DNA from: CAXQZM01 sp965229645
GTDB taxonomy: Bacteria; Pseudomonadota; Alphaproteobacteria; UBA7985
Direction: 5' to 3'
DNA length: 64,000 nucleotides
Assembly: GCA_965229645.1 (NCBI GenBank)
Contig: OZ245893.1
Location: 1,302,001-1,366,000 of the forward strand
The notes beneath the pieces are model-generated. The model saw only the letters and a program-made list of their open reading frames with translations, was not told the DNA's origin and did not search any database. Shown piece after piece: positions 1 through 8,948 of this stretch (its first letter is position 1; the number at the start of each line of letters is the position of its first letter). The translations under genes were made by a program, and so were the position numbers.

Positions 1-371
1 ATGGCGACGGGGCGGTTCTCATGCACATGGGCAGCCTCGCCATAGCGGGCCAGTCTGGCGCTGGAAACCTGGTCCATCTTGTCTTCAACAACGCCATGCA
101 CGGCTCGGTCGGCGGACAGCCGACTGTGGGCTTTCAGGTTGACTTTCGGGCCATCGCGCTAGCGTGCGGCTACACGGCCGCAACACTCGCAACCACCGCG
201 CAGGAAATTGAGACCGCCCTTACCGTCGGCGCCCAAGCAAGCGGCCCCCACTTCATTGAAATCAGGGTCAAGGGCGGACATAGAGCAGATCTGGGCAGGC
301 CCACGACGACGCCAGCGGAAAACAAGCGCGCCTTGCAAGCCTTTTTGCGCGGCGAAACTCCGGAGGCTTGA
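1..371 (+). CDS. Phosphonopyruvate decarboxylase, C-terminal part (cut by window start)
   Basis: This is a ThDP-dependent decarboxylase that would convert phosphonopyruvate to phosphonoacetaldehyde, the step that makes phosphonate biosynthesis irreversible. The first full codon is at position 3 and the visible peptide opens with GDGAVLMHMGS, the ThDP/Mg-binding GDGA region. NNAMHGSVGGQPTVG and ALACGY follow, both typical of phosphonopyruvate decarboxylases rather than acetolactate synthases. The TGA stop at 369-371 lies four bases before the likely start of the next gene, so the two are probably co-transcribed. The N-terminal half is outside the window. The specific assignment rests on family resemblance plus the neighbouring reductase; a sulfopyruvate decarboxylase is the main alternative. 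Confidence 0.8.
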   Translation, partial: GDGAVLMHMGSLAIAGQSGAGNLVHLVFNNAMHGSVGGQPTVGFQVDFRAIALACGYTAATLATTAQEIETALTVGAQASGPHFIEIRVKGGHRADLGRPTTTPAENKRALQAFLRGETPEA

Positions 372-375
372 GACC

Positions 376-1524
376 TTGGCACCTGCAACACCGCAAAGAA
401 CCATTTCTGAATTTGGCGCGCTCGCTAGCGTAACGACGACAGTCCCAGAATTGCGCAACGAGCGCATTTTCCTTGTAACGGGCAAGGGCTCGTTCGAGGC
501 GTGCGGCGCTGCTTCGGTCCTCTTGCCGCAACTGAAGGAGCGCACCACCCTTAGATTTCACGATTTTGAGGTGAACCCCAAGATCGAGGACGCGATCAGA
601 GGCGCAACCCTTGCACGTAACTTCGCGCCAGAAGTGATCCTGGCCGTCGGCGGCGGCAGTGTCATGGACATGGCCAAACTCATCAAAGCATTCCTAAAAA
701 CACCAGGCGATCCAGCACAAATCGCGCAAGGCCAAATCGCTGTTGCGGATCCACAAGTCCCCTTGATCGCCGTGCCCACCACCGCTGGGTCGGGCAGCGA
801 GGCGACGCACTTTGCCGTGGTCTACATCGGGGCGCAAAAATTCTCGCTGGCCGCCCAGTGCCTCCTACCTAGCTGCGCGGTCTTGGATGGGTCGTTGATC
901 AGCTCGGGCACCGCCTACCAAAAGGCCTGCAACGGCTTAGATGCCCTCGCCCAAGCCATTGAGAGCAGCTGGGCCTGCGGTGCCACGCCCGAGAGCCGAG
1001 CGACGGCTTTCCAAGCTGTTCACCTTGCGGCAATGCATCTAAAGCGCGTGGTGAACGGCCTCGCAACCCAAGTCGAGCTCCAGGCCATGCTGGAGGCCGC
1101 AAACCTCGCAGGTCAAGGCATCAACGTCTCCAAAACCACGGCGGCCCATGCTTGGTCCTACGGCATAACGAGCACCTATGGCGTCCCCCACGGCCACGCC
1201 GTTTGGCTCACCTTACCGCAGATATTTCAAGTCCACAGCACCGCCCCGCGCAGCGCCATCCTCCATCCAGGCGGCCTGGACGCTCTCAACACCATCATGA
1301 CACACTTAGGCGAACTTCTACACATGACCGACCTGGAACATAGCACCGCAGCCCTGCAATACAGGCTGCGCGACCTAGGGGTCACACCAAACTTAAGCGA
1401 GATCGGTGCCGACACACCCGAACAACGCAAGACCCTTTCGGTCCAAGTGAACCTTGAACGTCTCTCCAATAACCCCGTCCGCTTTGACGAACACGCCATT
1501 CGAAGAGTATTTGATTTACCGTAG
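376..1524 (+). CDS. Phosphonoacetaldehyde reductase (iron-type alcohol dehydrogenase)
   Basis: A 382-residue group III (iron-type) alcohol dehydrogenase. It carries the nucleotide-binding GGGSVMDMAK at about residues 91-100 and PTTAGSGSE, and the metal-site region LDALAQAIES followed by histidines in TTAAHAWSYG and GVPHGHAVW. The usual second ligand (His in the D-A-L-x-H motif) is Gln here; I believe this occurs in the phosphonoacetaldehyde-reducing (PhpC-like) subgroup, but that is from memory. Expected product is 2-hydroxyethylphosphonate, a precursor of methylphosphonate and related phosphonates. The start is set at TTG 376 because GGAGG lies at 362-366, nine bases upstream; the open frame runs back to 208, but that part overlaps the decarboxylase. 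What lies downstream in the pathway is not visible because a repeat and a prophage follow. Confidence 0.8.
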   Translation: MAPATPQRTISEFGALASVTTTVPELRNERIFLVTGKGSFEACGAASVLLPQLKERTTLRFHDFEVNPKIEDAIRGATLARNFAPEVILAVGGGSVMDMAKLIKAFLKTPGDPAQIAQGQIAVADPQVPLIAVPTTAGSGSEATHFAVVYIGAQKFSLAAQCLLPSCAVLDGSLISSGTAYQKACNGLDALAQAIESSWACGATPESRATAFQAVHLAAMHLKRVVNGLATQVELQAMLEAANLAGQGINVSKTTAAHAWSYGITSTYGVPHGHAVWLTLPQIFQVHSTAPRSAILHPGGLDALNTIMTHLGELLHMTDLEHSTAALQYRLRDLGVTPNLSEIGADTPEQRKTLSVQVNLERLSNNPVRFDEHAIRRVFDLP

Positions 1525-1566
1525 GCCCTCTTTTGCCGACGGAAGGTTCGTATGACCCGTCGGCAT

Positions 1567-1762
1567 ATAACAGCGGCGATTGAGAATGACTCCTATGGTC
1601 GCTGTTATAGGGCCGCGACTGTGGCCCCCGCAGCGACCCAGAGACCAGCTACGAAAGCGCCTCGGGGTATAAGCGAAGGCCTCATCGGAGGCGAAACGCG
1701 AAGCGTTTTTGCCACGAGACACGAAACGGTCACAAAGTAGCAACTTTTATGACCGTTGGTAT
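1567..1762 (+). repeat. ATACC-family modular repeat, copy A
   Basis: About 196 bp with degenerate left end ATAACAGCGG and right end CCGTTGGTAT. It contains the internal palindrome GAAACGCGAAGCGTTT and a GGGCCGCGACTGTGGCCC stem. It fills most of the gap between the phosphonate genes and the prophage, and lies at the 3' ends of both convergent transcription units. Confidence 0.85.
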
Positions 1763-1824
1763 AGGCTGCTCCCAAACAAGAGTCATTTGATTTTTCCGTT
1801 GGTTTTGTCTCCTGATTGCGAGGC

Positions 1825-4356
1825 TTAGGGCGCGGACGGTGTGGCGGCTAGGTTAGCTAACAACTCAGCAACTAGCAATTCGGCAAACACGTTTGGCGGG
1901 GTCGCCTCGGCCATGATGCCAGGGGGCGCTTGGCGTTGGGTCAGCAACTCGGCCATCTCGTTTGCTACTTCGCGCTCAAATTTCTGAGATGCAGCTTGTT
2001 TGATTTTGCTCCCAAGGCGACCCACGCCCCCAAGACCTAAGCCGATCAGCCCACCCATGATGCCCGCCTGCGGATTTTCCTCATTGTATTGATAGCCAGC
2101 CCAGGCCCCAAGGCCCCCAGCGCCAATGGGTAGGGCGCTCATCTGCGCGAGCTGCCGCGCTGTTGTGCTGTTGCCTTGGATTGCGCCAAGGGATCCGTCG
2201 AACACCGCTTCAGCATCAATTTGGTTTTGGATCTTCGCTGCATCGTTGCCAAGCACCGACGTCATGGCTTCTCTTCGTGCGGGCGTCCCAAACAGGCGAC
2301 TTGCCGCACCCGTGGTCTGTCGGGATCGGGCAATCTGGTCTAGTTTCGTCAAGCCGTAACCCTGCCAAAGGTCTGGCCTGTTTTCGGGCGCCACTCCAGC
2401 AATCAGCGATTGCATATTTGCGGGCGGTTTCATGCCGCCTAAAGTCTCGCCGCGCTTTAGTGCCTCCTCGCGATCAACGGCATTCCGGGCAAGATGTCTC
2501 GCGTCGCCATACTCGGGCAGGGCGTCATAAATTGCGGTCCTTAGGTCCCTTGCTTGCTGAGGGATCGGCGTTTGGGGATACGTCGGATGATCCAATTTGT
2601 TTACGGGCTGCCCCGCATCCACAAAGGCTTCTTTCACAGCGTCCAAAAATTCCAGATTGTTGGGCCGAACGGGGCCAATGAAGTCCTTAGGCGCGTCCAA
2701 GATGGCCTTGGTCATGGCAGTTTTCCGACCTACCTCCATGGCTCTTTGGCCCTCCATTGTCCTGCCAATCCACTCAAAGTCCTTAAGGTCGATCCCTTGC
2801 CCCGCGTTCTCCGCTTTCCGATAAGCTCTTTGAATGGCTGGCCACGTCTCGGCGTGCATGGCATCAATCGCGTCCTGAACAGTAAGACCAGGCTTGGCCC
2901 CTGTTGCCTCTTGAACCGCGTTGCCTATGCGGAAGGGCTGGTCCAATTGACGGCCCGTAAGCTCTTCCCCGAGCTTCGTCCCCGCTATAGAGCTAACACT
3001 GGCCGCCGCACGCCCTGCATCGCCGCCGACTTCACCGAGGAAATCGATTACCATACCATCGTCGCCGAGTTGGTCTGCGCGCGCGTGGACCTGCGCAGGT
3101 GTAATCCCGCCTTCGTGCATCGCATCTTGCAGGCGCGCAATCGCTTCCTGTTGCGCCTTGGGCAGTCTTGGTCCTAGCCGCTCTTTTATACGATTTCTTA
3201 TCAGTTCCGGCATAACTTTGTTATCGGCTGCCCTACGTGCCAAGGCAGTGCCTGCCTGCCTGGTATACTTGCCTATGTTGGTGGCCGCGCGACCAGCAAG
3301 GGGGATCGCCCCCCCAAGCGCAGCCGCCCCGCTCGTCATGGGGTCGGTGACCGCATCTGTGGCTCTCTTTGCAATCCCCCCTTCGCCCGTACCCATTGCG
3401 GTGACACCCGCATACGCCGCACCCGTTCCCGCGCCAGCCAATGCACGCCCTGCCAGCGTTGTTCCCGCCCGCAGCACTGGCGCGGCAAGGCTGCCCAAAA
3501 CACCCACGAATTCCATCGGGCCCACTTGGTTTGGATGGTCGCGCCTCCCGCTTTCGATATTCGCGTCGACCCCATTTTTAATGTATTGATACTGCGCCCC
3601 AAAGCCTTTCGGCGCATCCCCACGAAAGTTCATGCCAAGGGCGCGCGCACCTGACGTAAGGCCCGCTCCCACCAGCCCGCTCAGCTCGCCAGCATGTCCG
3701 AAGGTCAGGCCTTCGAGGAATGAGGCCGCGACTTCGCCACCGCTGGGGTCGGGCTCGTAACCAAGTTGACGCCGCGCAGATTGGTGCTTTTGGGCCTCAG
3801 TATGCGTCATGTATGCGGGCCCGACCATCCCATCGACCAGCTCTTGGATCTCGCGCTGATTCTCGCCGTCGATCACGATGTCTGCGCCCCAATCCCAGCC
3901 GTTGTAGTTCGCGCCGTCTTGGCGCTCCTTCGGCGGGAAAGTCGCGGTTTGCGGCGCTTGTGCCTGAGGCGCGGCCTGAGGGGGTTGTGGAACATGTGAG
4001 GGCGCAACTGGCGCGCCCACAGGGGCCATCATCGGCCTCACAGGGCGCATAGGCTGCCTGAGGGAAAGTTCGGGTGTTTGCGCCTGAGGGGCGTCATGTA
4101 AGGGTGCCATCGGCGTTGCAACCGCATGCTGATGCAGGGGGGCCGTAGGCACCGCCGCTGGCATAGGCGCTGCTGGTTGCATGCGCGGGGCTGGCGCAGG
4201 TTCTGGCGTGGCGGTTGGCGCTGCGGGCGCGGGCTGCGCGTTTTCCACCTCCTTCTTGTCAAGAGCCTTGACCATTTGGGCGATGCGCAGCGCCGCTTCT
4301 TGGTTGCCGACTTGTGTCGCTACCCTAAGGGCCGTTAAAAGTTGCTCTCGCTCCAT
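1825..4356 (-). CDS. Large phage ejection-type / internal virion protein
   Basis: An 843-residue protein, last gene of the structural run. Residues about 45-150 are a low-complexity stretch rich in Ala, Pro and Gln, probably disordered. The middle contains glycine/alanine-rich hydrophobic stretches, and near the C-terminus there is a glycine-rich segment (LGLGGVGRLGSK) with membrane-insertion character. Position at the distal end of the operon, size, and amphipathic Gly/Ala-rich make-up suggest a pilot or ejection protein delivered with the DNA. No enzymatic motif was recognised. The start ATG overlaps the stop of the previous gene (TAATG). Function is inferred from position and composition only. 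Confidence 0.6.
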   Translation of the reverse strand: MEREQLLTALRVATQVGNQEAALRIAQMVKALDKKEVENAQPAPAAPTATPEPAPAPRMQPAAPMPAAVPTAPLHQHAVATPMAPLHDAPQAQTPELSLRQPMRPVRPMMAPVGAPVAPSHVPQPPQAAPQAQAPQTATFPPKERQDGANYNGWDWGADIVIDGENQREIQELVDGMVGPAYMTHTEAQKHQSARRQLGYEPDPSGGEVAASFLEGLTFGHAGELSGLVGAGLTSGARALGMNFRGDAPKGFGAQYQYIKNGVDANIESGRRDHPNQVGPMEFVGVLGSLAAPVLRAGTTLAGRALAGAGTGAAYAGVTAMGTGEGGIAKRATDAVTDPMTSGAAALGGAIPLAGRAATNIGKYTRQAGTALARRAADNKVMPELIRNRIKERLGPRLPKAQQEAIARLQDAMHEGGITPAQVHARADQLGDDGMVIDFLGEVGGDAGRAAASVSSIAGTKLGEELTGRQLDQPFRIGNAVQEATGAKPGLTVQDAIDAMHAETWPAIQRAYRKAENAGQGIDLKDFEWIGRTMEGQRAMEVGRKTAMTKAILDAPKDFIGPVRPNNLEFLDAVKEAFVDAGQPVNKLDHPTYPQTPIPQQARDLRTAIYDALPEYGDARHLARNAVDREEALKRGETLGGMKPPANMQSLIAGVAPENRPDLWQGYGLTKLDQIARSRQTTGAASRLFGTPARREAMTSVLGNDAAKIQNQIDAEAVFDGSLGAIQGNSTTARQLAQMSALPIGAGGLGAWAGYQYNEENPQAGIMGGLIGLGLGGVGRLGSKIKQAASQKFEREVANEMAELLTQRQAPPGIMAEATPPNVFAELLVAELLANLAATPSAP

Positions 4357-4949
4357 TATTGCGCTTTCAAGAAGAAGTTAACGAGATCCTCGTCTGACAT
4401 TTGGCTTGTATCGACTGTGCCTCCACCCTGAGGCTGGGTTGTGCCTCGGCCGCTGCTGCCCTGCCCTTCGCCACGCTTCAACTGCTCAAACTCCCAGGCG
4501 GTCCTTTTGTTTGCAAGGTTCAGCCCTTCCAGCCTTGCCCGATCAAGCGCGCTCATCTGGGCGGGGCCCCGACGCTGCCTAAGCTGCTGTTCAATTCGCT
4601 TTTTTAATAGTGTGGACATGACCTCGCGCTGTGCGTCGTTCAGATAGCTATTGTTTGCCAGTTCTGCGACCTGGTCTATATGGCGTTGGCCTATGGGTTG
4701 GGCCATGACCTCTAGCCATTGTTCGCCTGCCTCTTGCTTGCCTTGCTTTTCGGCCATGTCGGCGTTCCTTTCAATGATACGCGACATGAGGGCTTGGCCC
4801 ATAGCGCTCATGCCCTCGGCGACGTTTCGCGACCCGCCCGTTGGCGCTAAGGCGTTCGCATTCGCGCGCATCCGTTGGACGTCCTCATAGGTGCGGCCCG
4901 TGTTGCCGCCAAAAATAAAGGACTGCTGGGGTTTGGGCTGTTGCATCAT
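4356..4949 (-). CDS. Phage structural protein, ejection-module type
   Basis: A 197-residue hydrophilic, mostly helical protein rich in Gln, Arg and Met, with a Gly/Ser/Gln-rich linker near residues 160-180 and an acidic C-terminus (SDEDLVNFFLKAQ). It starts at a double ATG that overlaps the TGA stop of the upstream S74-chaperone gene, and its own stop overlaps the start of the large downstream gene. It probably assembles with its neighbour. No family was recognised; the role is inferred from position. Confidence 0.55.
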   Translation of the reverse strand: MMQQPKPQQSFIFGGNTGRTYEDVQRMRANANALAPTGGSRNVAEGMSAMGQALMSRIIERNADMAEKQGKQEAGEQWLEVMAQPIGQRHIDQVAELANNSYLNDAQREVMSTLLKKRIEQQLRQRRGPAQMSALDRARLEGLNLANKRTAWEFEQLKRGEGQGSSGRGTTQPQGGGTVDTSQMSDEDLVNFFLKAQ

Positions 4950-6140
4950 GATAAGGCCTCCGCATAGTTTACAAACTTGACCCCATCGATCTCCCCGACC
5001 GCCTGGGGTTTCTTCTTCTCGACTTCCTGCGCCATGAGGCCCATCTGAATCGGGCCACCGCCTTTGTATCGGAAGGAATAGATATTTTGGCCGTCGTCGG
5101 TCTTGCCGACTTTGCGGACATCTTCTTTGACGCGCCGATCTGACATCGCAGCGAACGGACCCACCTTGGCCATGATCGCCGCGCTTCCCAGATCAAACAG
5201 CCCGCCCATGCCCTGATTGTACTGCGCCATCTGCTGATTATAGGCGCCCATCTGCTGATTGTAGGCGTTCATGCTCAGCCCCGCCACATCCGTATTCGCC
5301 ACCTGCGCAGGCCCTGCCATCTGATACCCTGGCTGGCGCACCTGCGCGCCGCCGTTCAGCGCCTGCATTTCGTTGAACTGCTGCCCGCGTTTAGCCATGG
5401 CATCGCGCGTCATGCGGCTTTGCTCTTGGCCAGCGTTCAGGATCGCCCCGATCCGCGCGTCGTTCTCGCCACGGTTCAAATCGTCCATGGCTTGATTGTA
5501 GGCCTGCGAGCCGATCTGAATCCCTTGGCTGGCAAGGCGCGATTCCAGGTTCTCGCGGCGGCGATCAAGCCCTGGGTTCATCCGCTCCATGAGGGCGTCT
5601 TCATACTTCTGCCGATCTGCCGAATAGTCCTGGGCGTAAATGTCGCTCCCTTGCATGTCGGCCAGGTGCTGGCCCGCAAAGTCGGCCATCCCGCCTTGCA
5701 AAGCGACGTTCTGGTCAAACAAAGCCTGCATCTCGGGGTTCAGCGTTTGCGTGGCCGTATAGGTCGGCCAGGGCAATCGCACTTGAACGAAATCTGGTCC
5801 TGTTCGGCGTCACGGGGAGAGTTTGGCCGCGCCATTCGCTCAAATCAGGTAAAATATGGACCGAATCCAGCGATTTGTTCTTCAAATGTACTCTCCATAT
5901 GGTGTATTTTTTTCAAGTGCGATTCCCCTGATAGGTCGGCACTTCATGCACGGCCCCGTCGGGGCCCGTCACGGTATGCGTCCCCGTTTGGCTGTAGGTC
6001 AGGCTGCCATAGGGGTTGACCTGGTTCATATTGTTCATGGCCTGCTGCGCGTTGGCCGTGGCGATGTTCTGCGTGGTCTGCGCCCCTGCCAGTTGGATGG
6101 GGTCGGGCGCGGGCGGGGGTTTGGGCTTACTTTTTCCCAT
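4946..6140 (-). pseudogene. Phage tail/virion protein with C-terminal S74 chaperone domain, split by a MITE
   Basis: Two open frames are the halves of one gene. The 5' part (5931-6140) encodes MGKSKPKPPPAPDP and continues to HEVPTY. The 3' part (4946-5768) resumes at PTYTATQTLNPEMQ. Removing the 162-bp insert plus one copy of its 10-bp duplication restores a continuous frame through VPTYTATQ. The C-terminus (about the last 65 residues), from SDRRVKEDVRKVGK through MGLMAQEVE to FVNYAEAL, is the Peptidase_S74 intramolecular chaperone found at the end of phage tail spikes and fibres. The middle is rich in Gln, Asn and Met with repeated YNQQMGAYNQQMAQYNQ. The 3' half still has an open frame to 5782, but its start is supplied by the insert. 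Confidence 0.8.
5769..5930. mobile_element. 162-bp MITE with ISAs1-type ends
   Basis: The element starts CAGGGCAATCGCACTTGAA and ends TTCAAGTGCGATTCCCCTG, giving 19-bp inverted repeats with one mismatch. It is flanked by a perfect 10-bp direct repeat, ATAGGTCGGC, at 5759-5768 and 5931-5940. The left CAGGGC and right CAGGGG variants match the left and right ends of the complete ISAs1-family element at 43681-44873. The interior has no coding capacity. It sits inside the S74-chaperone gene. It was most likely mobilised by the ISAs1-type transposase. Confidence 0.9.
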
Positions 6141-6591
6141 GGTCCTGTCCTCTCATGAATTTGGAGTTGCAAAAGTCAGCGGTCTTCAAAACCGCAATCG
6201 CGGTCGCTTCGCCTGGCCCCCATAAGTCGGGGATCAGCGTTTCGTGCGCGCCCAAGGCCCGCCAGATCCGCCGCACGGGCGCGTTGCGTTCGCTGTGCCG
6301 CGCCACCACCAGGCGGCAGCCCAGCGACCCAAAGGGGTAGCGATAGAGCAGCAAAGCCAAAGCCTCGCGCGTCATCCAGTCACGGCAAGCAGCGTAGGCC
6401 GATAGTTCTATGGTCCCCGCTTCCGTCTGCCAGTCCGTATAGACAAACCCCGCCACCAGGCCGCGCGCGTCGTCAGCAAAGCCAATGGCGGCATAGGAGT
6501 CGTCAAACTGCCGCGCCCCGCCCCAAAGGCCCTGCTCGACAAACGCCTTTACCGCCCATGCCTGGTCCAGCACGGGCAGGACTTTAGCCAT
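6127..6591 (-). CDS. Phage-encoded GNAT-like acetyltransferase
   Basis: A 154-residue protein with the layout of a small GNAT fold found in virion operons of short-tailed phages: central segment GFADDARGLVAGFVYTDW, then TIELSAYAACRDWMTREALALLLYRYPF and RLVVARHSERNAPVRRIWRALGA. The Asn-ALA-region after the central strands resembles the acetyl-CoA-binding part of the fold. Start ATG 6591 overlaps the stop of the upstream hub gene; six extra codons upstream are open but lack support. The substrate is unknown. The assignment is by overall pattern and could be wrong. Confidence 0.5.
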   Translation of the reverse strand: MAKVLPVLDQAWAVKAFVEQGLWGGARQFDDSYAAIGFADDARGLVAGFVYTDWQTEAGTIELSAYAACRDWMTREALALLLYRYPFGSLGCRLVVARHSERNAPVRRIWRALGAHETLIPDLWGPGEATAIAVLKTADFCNSKFMRGQDHGKK

Positions 6592-8236
6592 GGGGCACGG
6601 CGCCAATCGTATAGGTCAGATCAAGCGATAGGAGTTCGCACGACAGCTTGCTGTTCTGCGCGGAGATCAGCTGCACTTGCGGGGCCAGCACTTCACCGTG
6701 GCCTGAAACGCTCTCCCACTTTTCGGCAATGCTCCAGTCTGCCGAGCCGCCGTCGCCCCAATAGGAAACGTCCCACTCGGCCACGTCCCAGTTGCTGGAG
6801 GTCCTTGGCTCAGGAATGGCCGCAGCGGGCAAAACGGGGAAGTTGGGCTTGTAGTCGGCGGCAATACTGTGCTTGCCCGCAAAGTCCTGCGTGCATCGCC
6901 ATTTGGATCGGATCAGGTGCGCCACCTTCAGCGACCCAGGCGCTTCAAGGTGGTCAAAGGCAAAACAAGCCCGACACTCAAACGGCTCGCCCTGGTCGGT
7001 CCCGCCCACATCGCAAATCACTAGGTTGCCATCAGCATCGCCGTAATAGAGCCCGTCGCCCAGCACGGCCATGGTCGCGGCGTTCCAGTCCGAAAACTTG
7101 GTCCAGGCCCCCGTGGTCAAATTGACCGCCCAACAATAGACGTCGCCAACCGCAGGCGGCACCACAAGCGCCATGTTCTTGCGCGCCCACTTGGCCAGCG
7201 TCCAGGTTTCAAAGTTGCCCGTTCCAAGCGCCGCGTTGCGCCAGTCGGGCTCGATCTTGACGCTCAGCGCGGTCAGCCCCAACTGCGAGGGGTCTTTGGC
7301 CGTCGCCGCCGATATGGGAATCAGGCCCGTGCGCGTTGCAACGATCAAATCGCCGCCAATCGACATATGGGCGTTCTTGCCCAAAGGCTCGCCAAGGTCA
7401 TAGACGCCCGTCAAAGACCAGGTGTTCAGGTCCGATGGGTCGCCCGCATAGACGGCAAACTCGCCCTGATCTGTTGCAAAAACGCAACGGTCGTCCATGC
7501 CCGCCCCACTGTCGGAGGACCAAGTAGCCCCGAACAAGAGCGAGCCGCCACGGTTGAACACGCCCGCCAGAGGCAAGATCGTCGCCGTCCCCGAAACCGA
7601 GTTCACGCCGAGGTACCAGGCGTTCATGGTCCCCGCCTGGATGAAGAATTGCCGATTGCGATAGGCCCAGGTGTAGGACAGGGCCGCCGTATCAACGCCC
7701 GTAATGGCGTGCGGGCTCGACGTATCCGTCACTTGCTGCCAGCTCGTGCCATCGTACAGCTGCATGGGGTCCGCCCCGTTCACCAGCGACAGGAACGAGC
7801 CGCCCTGGTTCTGAATGTGCAAATCGCAGTAGTCGCCCGAGGTCTGCCCCGTCACCACGGCGCTCAAGGCGCTGCCGTAGGGCGTGGACGTGTCAAAGGC
7901 ATAGATCCCTTCGGCATCGGCGGCAAAGAACACTTGGGTCAAGCCCGCCTGATACTGGAACAAAGCCTCTACGGCGCCGCCAATGGTCGCAACCAACTCG
8001 CTGCCCCCGCGCGGCTCAATGCCCGTGCTGGTCGGCCAAAAGTTCACCATCTCAATGGCCGATCCCTGCTGGCCCGCCGCAAGGGGCAGATTGGTCACCA
8101 GCCCGCCCGTCGGCGCGCCGTAGGACTTGGGCTTGGCGGCGGGCGTCTTGTCGGACTCGGTCGGGATCCGATTGCCAGGCCGCGCCCGCGACGGCGCAAC
8201 GCTAACTTGCGTCCGTGGCCGCGCAATCTTAAGCAT
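6584..8236 (-). CDS. Packaged-DNA stabilisation / tail-hub protein, P22 gp10-like
   Basis: A 550-residue protein made of repeated short beta-strand blocks ending in W/Y-rich turns (for example FFIQAGTMNAWYLGV, FGATWSSDSGAGMDDRCVFATDQGEFAVYAGDP, WSLTGVYDLGEPLGKN), the pattern of the propeller-like hub that plugs the portal in P22-type phages. The N-terminus contains SYGAPTGGLVTN, and the first block IEMVNFWPTSTGIEPRGG resembles the conserved opening of this family. It lies downstream of the adaptor gene at 8229-8861 and overlaps it by a few bases, as expected for the adaptor-hub order. Start ATG 8236. The assignment comes from domain pattern and gene order. Confidence 0.75.
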   Translation of the reverse strand: MLKIARPRTQVSVAPSRARPGNRIPTESDKTPAAKPKSYGAPTGGLVTNLPLAAGQQGSAIEMVNFWPTSTGIEPRGGSELVATIGGAVEALFQYQAGLTQVFFAADAEGIYAFDTSTPYGSALSAVVTGQTSGDYCDLHIQNQGGSFLSLVNGADPMQLYDGTSWQQVTDTSSPHAITGVDTAALSYTWAYRNRQFFIQAGTMNAWYLGVNSVSGTATILPLAGVFNRGGSLLFGATWSSDSGAGMDDRCVFATDQGEFAVYAGDPSDLNTWSLTGVYDLGEPLGKNAHMSIGGDLIVATRTGLIPISAATAKDPSQLGLTALSVKIEPDWRNAALGTGNFETWTLAKWARKNMALVVPPAVGDVYCWAVNLTTGAWTKFSDWNAATMAVLGDGLYYGDADGNLVICDVGGTDQGEPFECRACFAFDHLEAPGSLKVAHLIRSKWRCTQDFAGKHSIAADYKPNFPVLPAAAIPEPRTSSNWDVAEWDVSYWGDGGSADWSIAEKWESVSGHGEVLAPQVQLISAQNSKLSCELLSLDLTYTIGAVPHG

Positions 8237-8861
8237 AGGCCCCTCGGTCCGCGTTCAACTCGGCCTCAAGGTCGGCTTCAAACTCGGCCAGCAAGTCATC
8301 GTAAGTCATGCCCTTCTGCCGCTTCCACCGCCAAACAGCCCCCTTTTCGACCAGACGCTCAGGGATCAGCAACACATCCGCATTCTGCGTAATCTCAGGC
8401 TTTCCCTCGACCCAATAGCTGGAAATGTAGGTCATGGTGGCAGTTTCGGAGAAGCCAAGAGCGGGCGAAAACTGAATCTGCCCGCCCTGCAAGCAATAGT
8501 GCCGCTGCGCCGATGGCCGTCGCTTCAAAAACGCCCACTGCTCAGGCGCAACAACAGGTCGCATTGCCTGGGATTCGCCCCCATCCGACCACCACACCGT
8601 GCCATTTTGCGCCATCTGGTAGAAATCTTCGGGCAGGTCAAAAGCCTCTTGGGTTGCTGGCAGCGCCCCACTTCCGCTTATCTCAAGCACCTCCTCCTTA
8701 AACAGCCCCGACCACTGCGCCCGCCGCGCAATGTCCGTCCCCGCTTCGTTCATAAAGGTCTTGATCTGGTCAATCTCAAAGTCCCCCGCCGTCAACTGCG
8801 CCCCAGGGCGATCCAGCCCAACGGCCAACAAGACATGGTTCAAAACATCCTCAGCGCTCAT
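8229..8861 (-). CDS. Phage adaptor / tail-tubular protein, gp11-like
   Basis: A 210-residue protein that opens MSAEDVLNHVLLAVGLDRPG and continues with a helical, acidic N-terminal third and a strand-rich middle (FDLPEDFYQMAQNGTVWW, CLQGGQIQFSPALG). This is the layout of podovirus tail-tubular/adaptor proteins that bridge portal and hub. The C-terminal segment is helical and charged (YDDLLAEFEADLEAELN). The start at 8861 is chosen because GGAGGG lies seven bases upstream; seven extra open codons precede it. A minus-strand terminator lies just upstream (8894-8918), so this gene begins a new transcription segment or is read through. Confidence 0.65.
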   Translation of the reverse strand: MSAEDVLNHVLLAVGLDRPGAQLTAGDFEIDQIKTFMNEAGTDIARRAQWSGLFKEEVLEISGSGALPATQEAFDLPEDFYQMAQNGTVWWSDGGESQAMRPVVAPEQWAFLKRRPSAQRHYCLQGGQIQFSPALGFSETATMTYISSYWVEGKPEITQNADVLLIPERLVEKGAVWRWKRQKGMTYDDLLAEFEADLEAELNADRGAYA

Positions 8862-8893
8862 GGCAAGGCCCTCCAGGTTCAAATTTCAGGCAA

Positions 8894-8918
8894 TAAAAAA
8901 GGGGCCATTGGCCCCTTG
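8894..8918 (-). terminator. Intrinsic terminator between the small membrane gene and the adaptor gene
   Basis: Read on the minus strand, the hairpin GGGGCCAATGGCCCC is followed by TTTTTTA. A near-identical hairpin lies at 10491-10514, differing by one loop base and sharing the flanking CAATAAAAAA. Confidence 0.8.
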
Positions 8919-8948
8919 TTCAGCACCCTTAGGGTTATGTTGGTTTAG

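Noticed and set aside
208..375. N-terminal extension of the reductase frame back to 208
   Set aside because: It overlaps the decarboxylase end in another frame, is Arg/Pro-rich, and a well-placed GGAGG supports the TTG start at 376.
7367..8392. A 341-codon plus-strand open frame opposite the hub gene
   Set aside because: Antisense shadow of the hub protein with Arg/Gly/His-rich composition and no domain resemblance.
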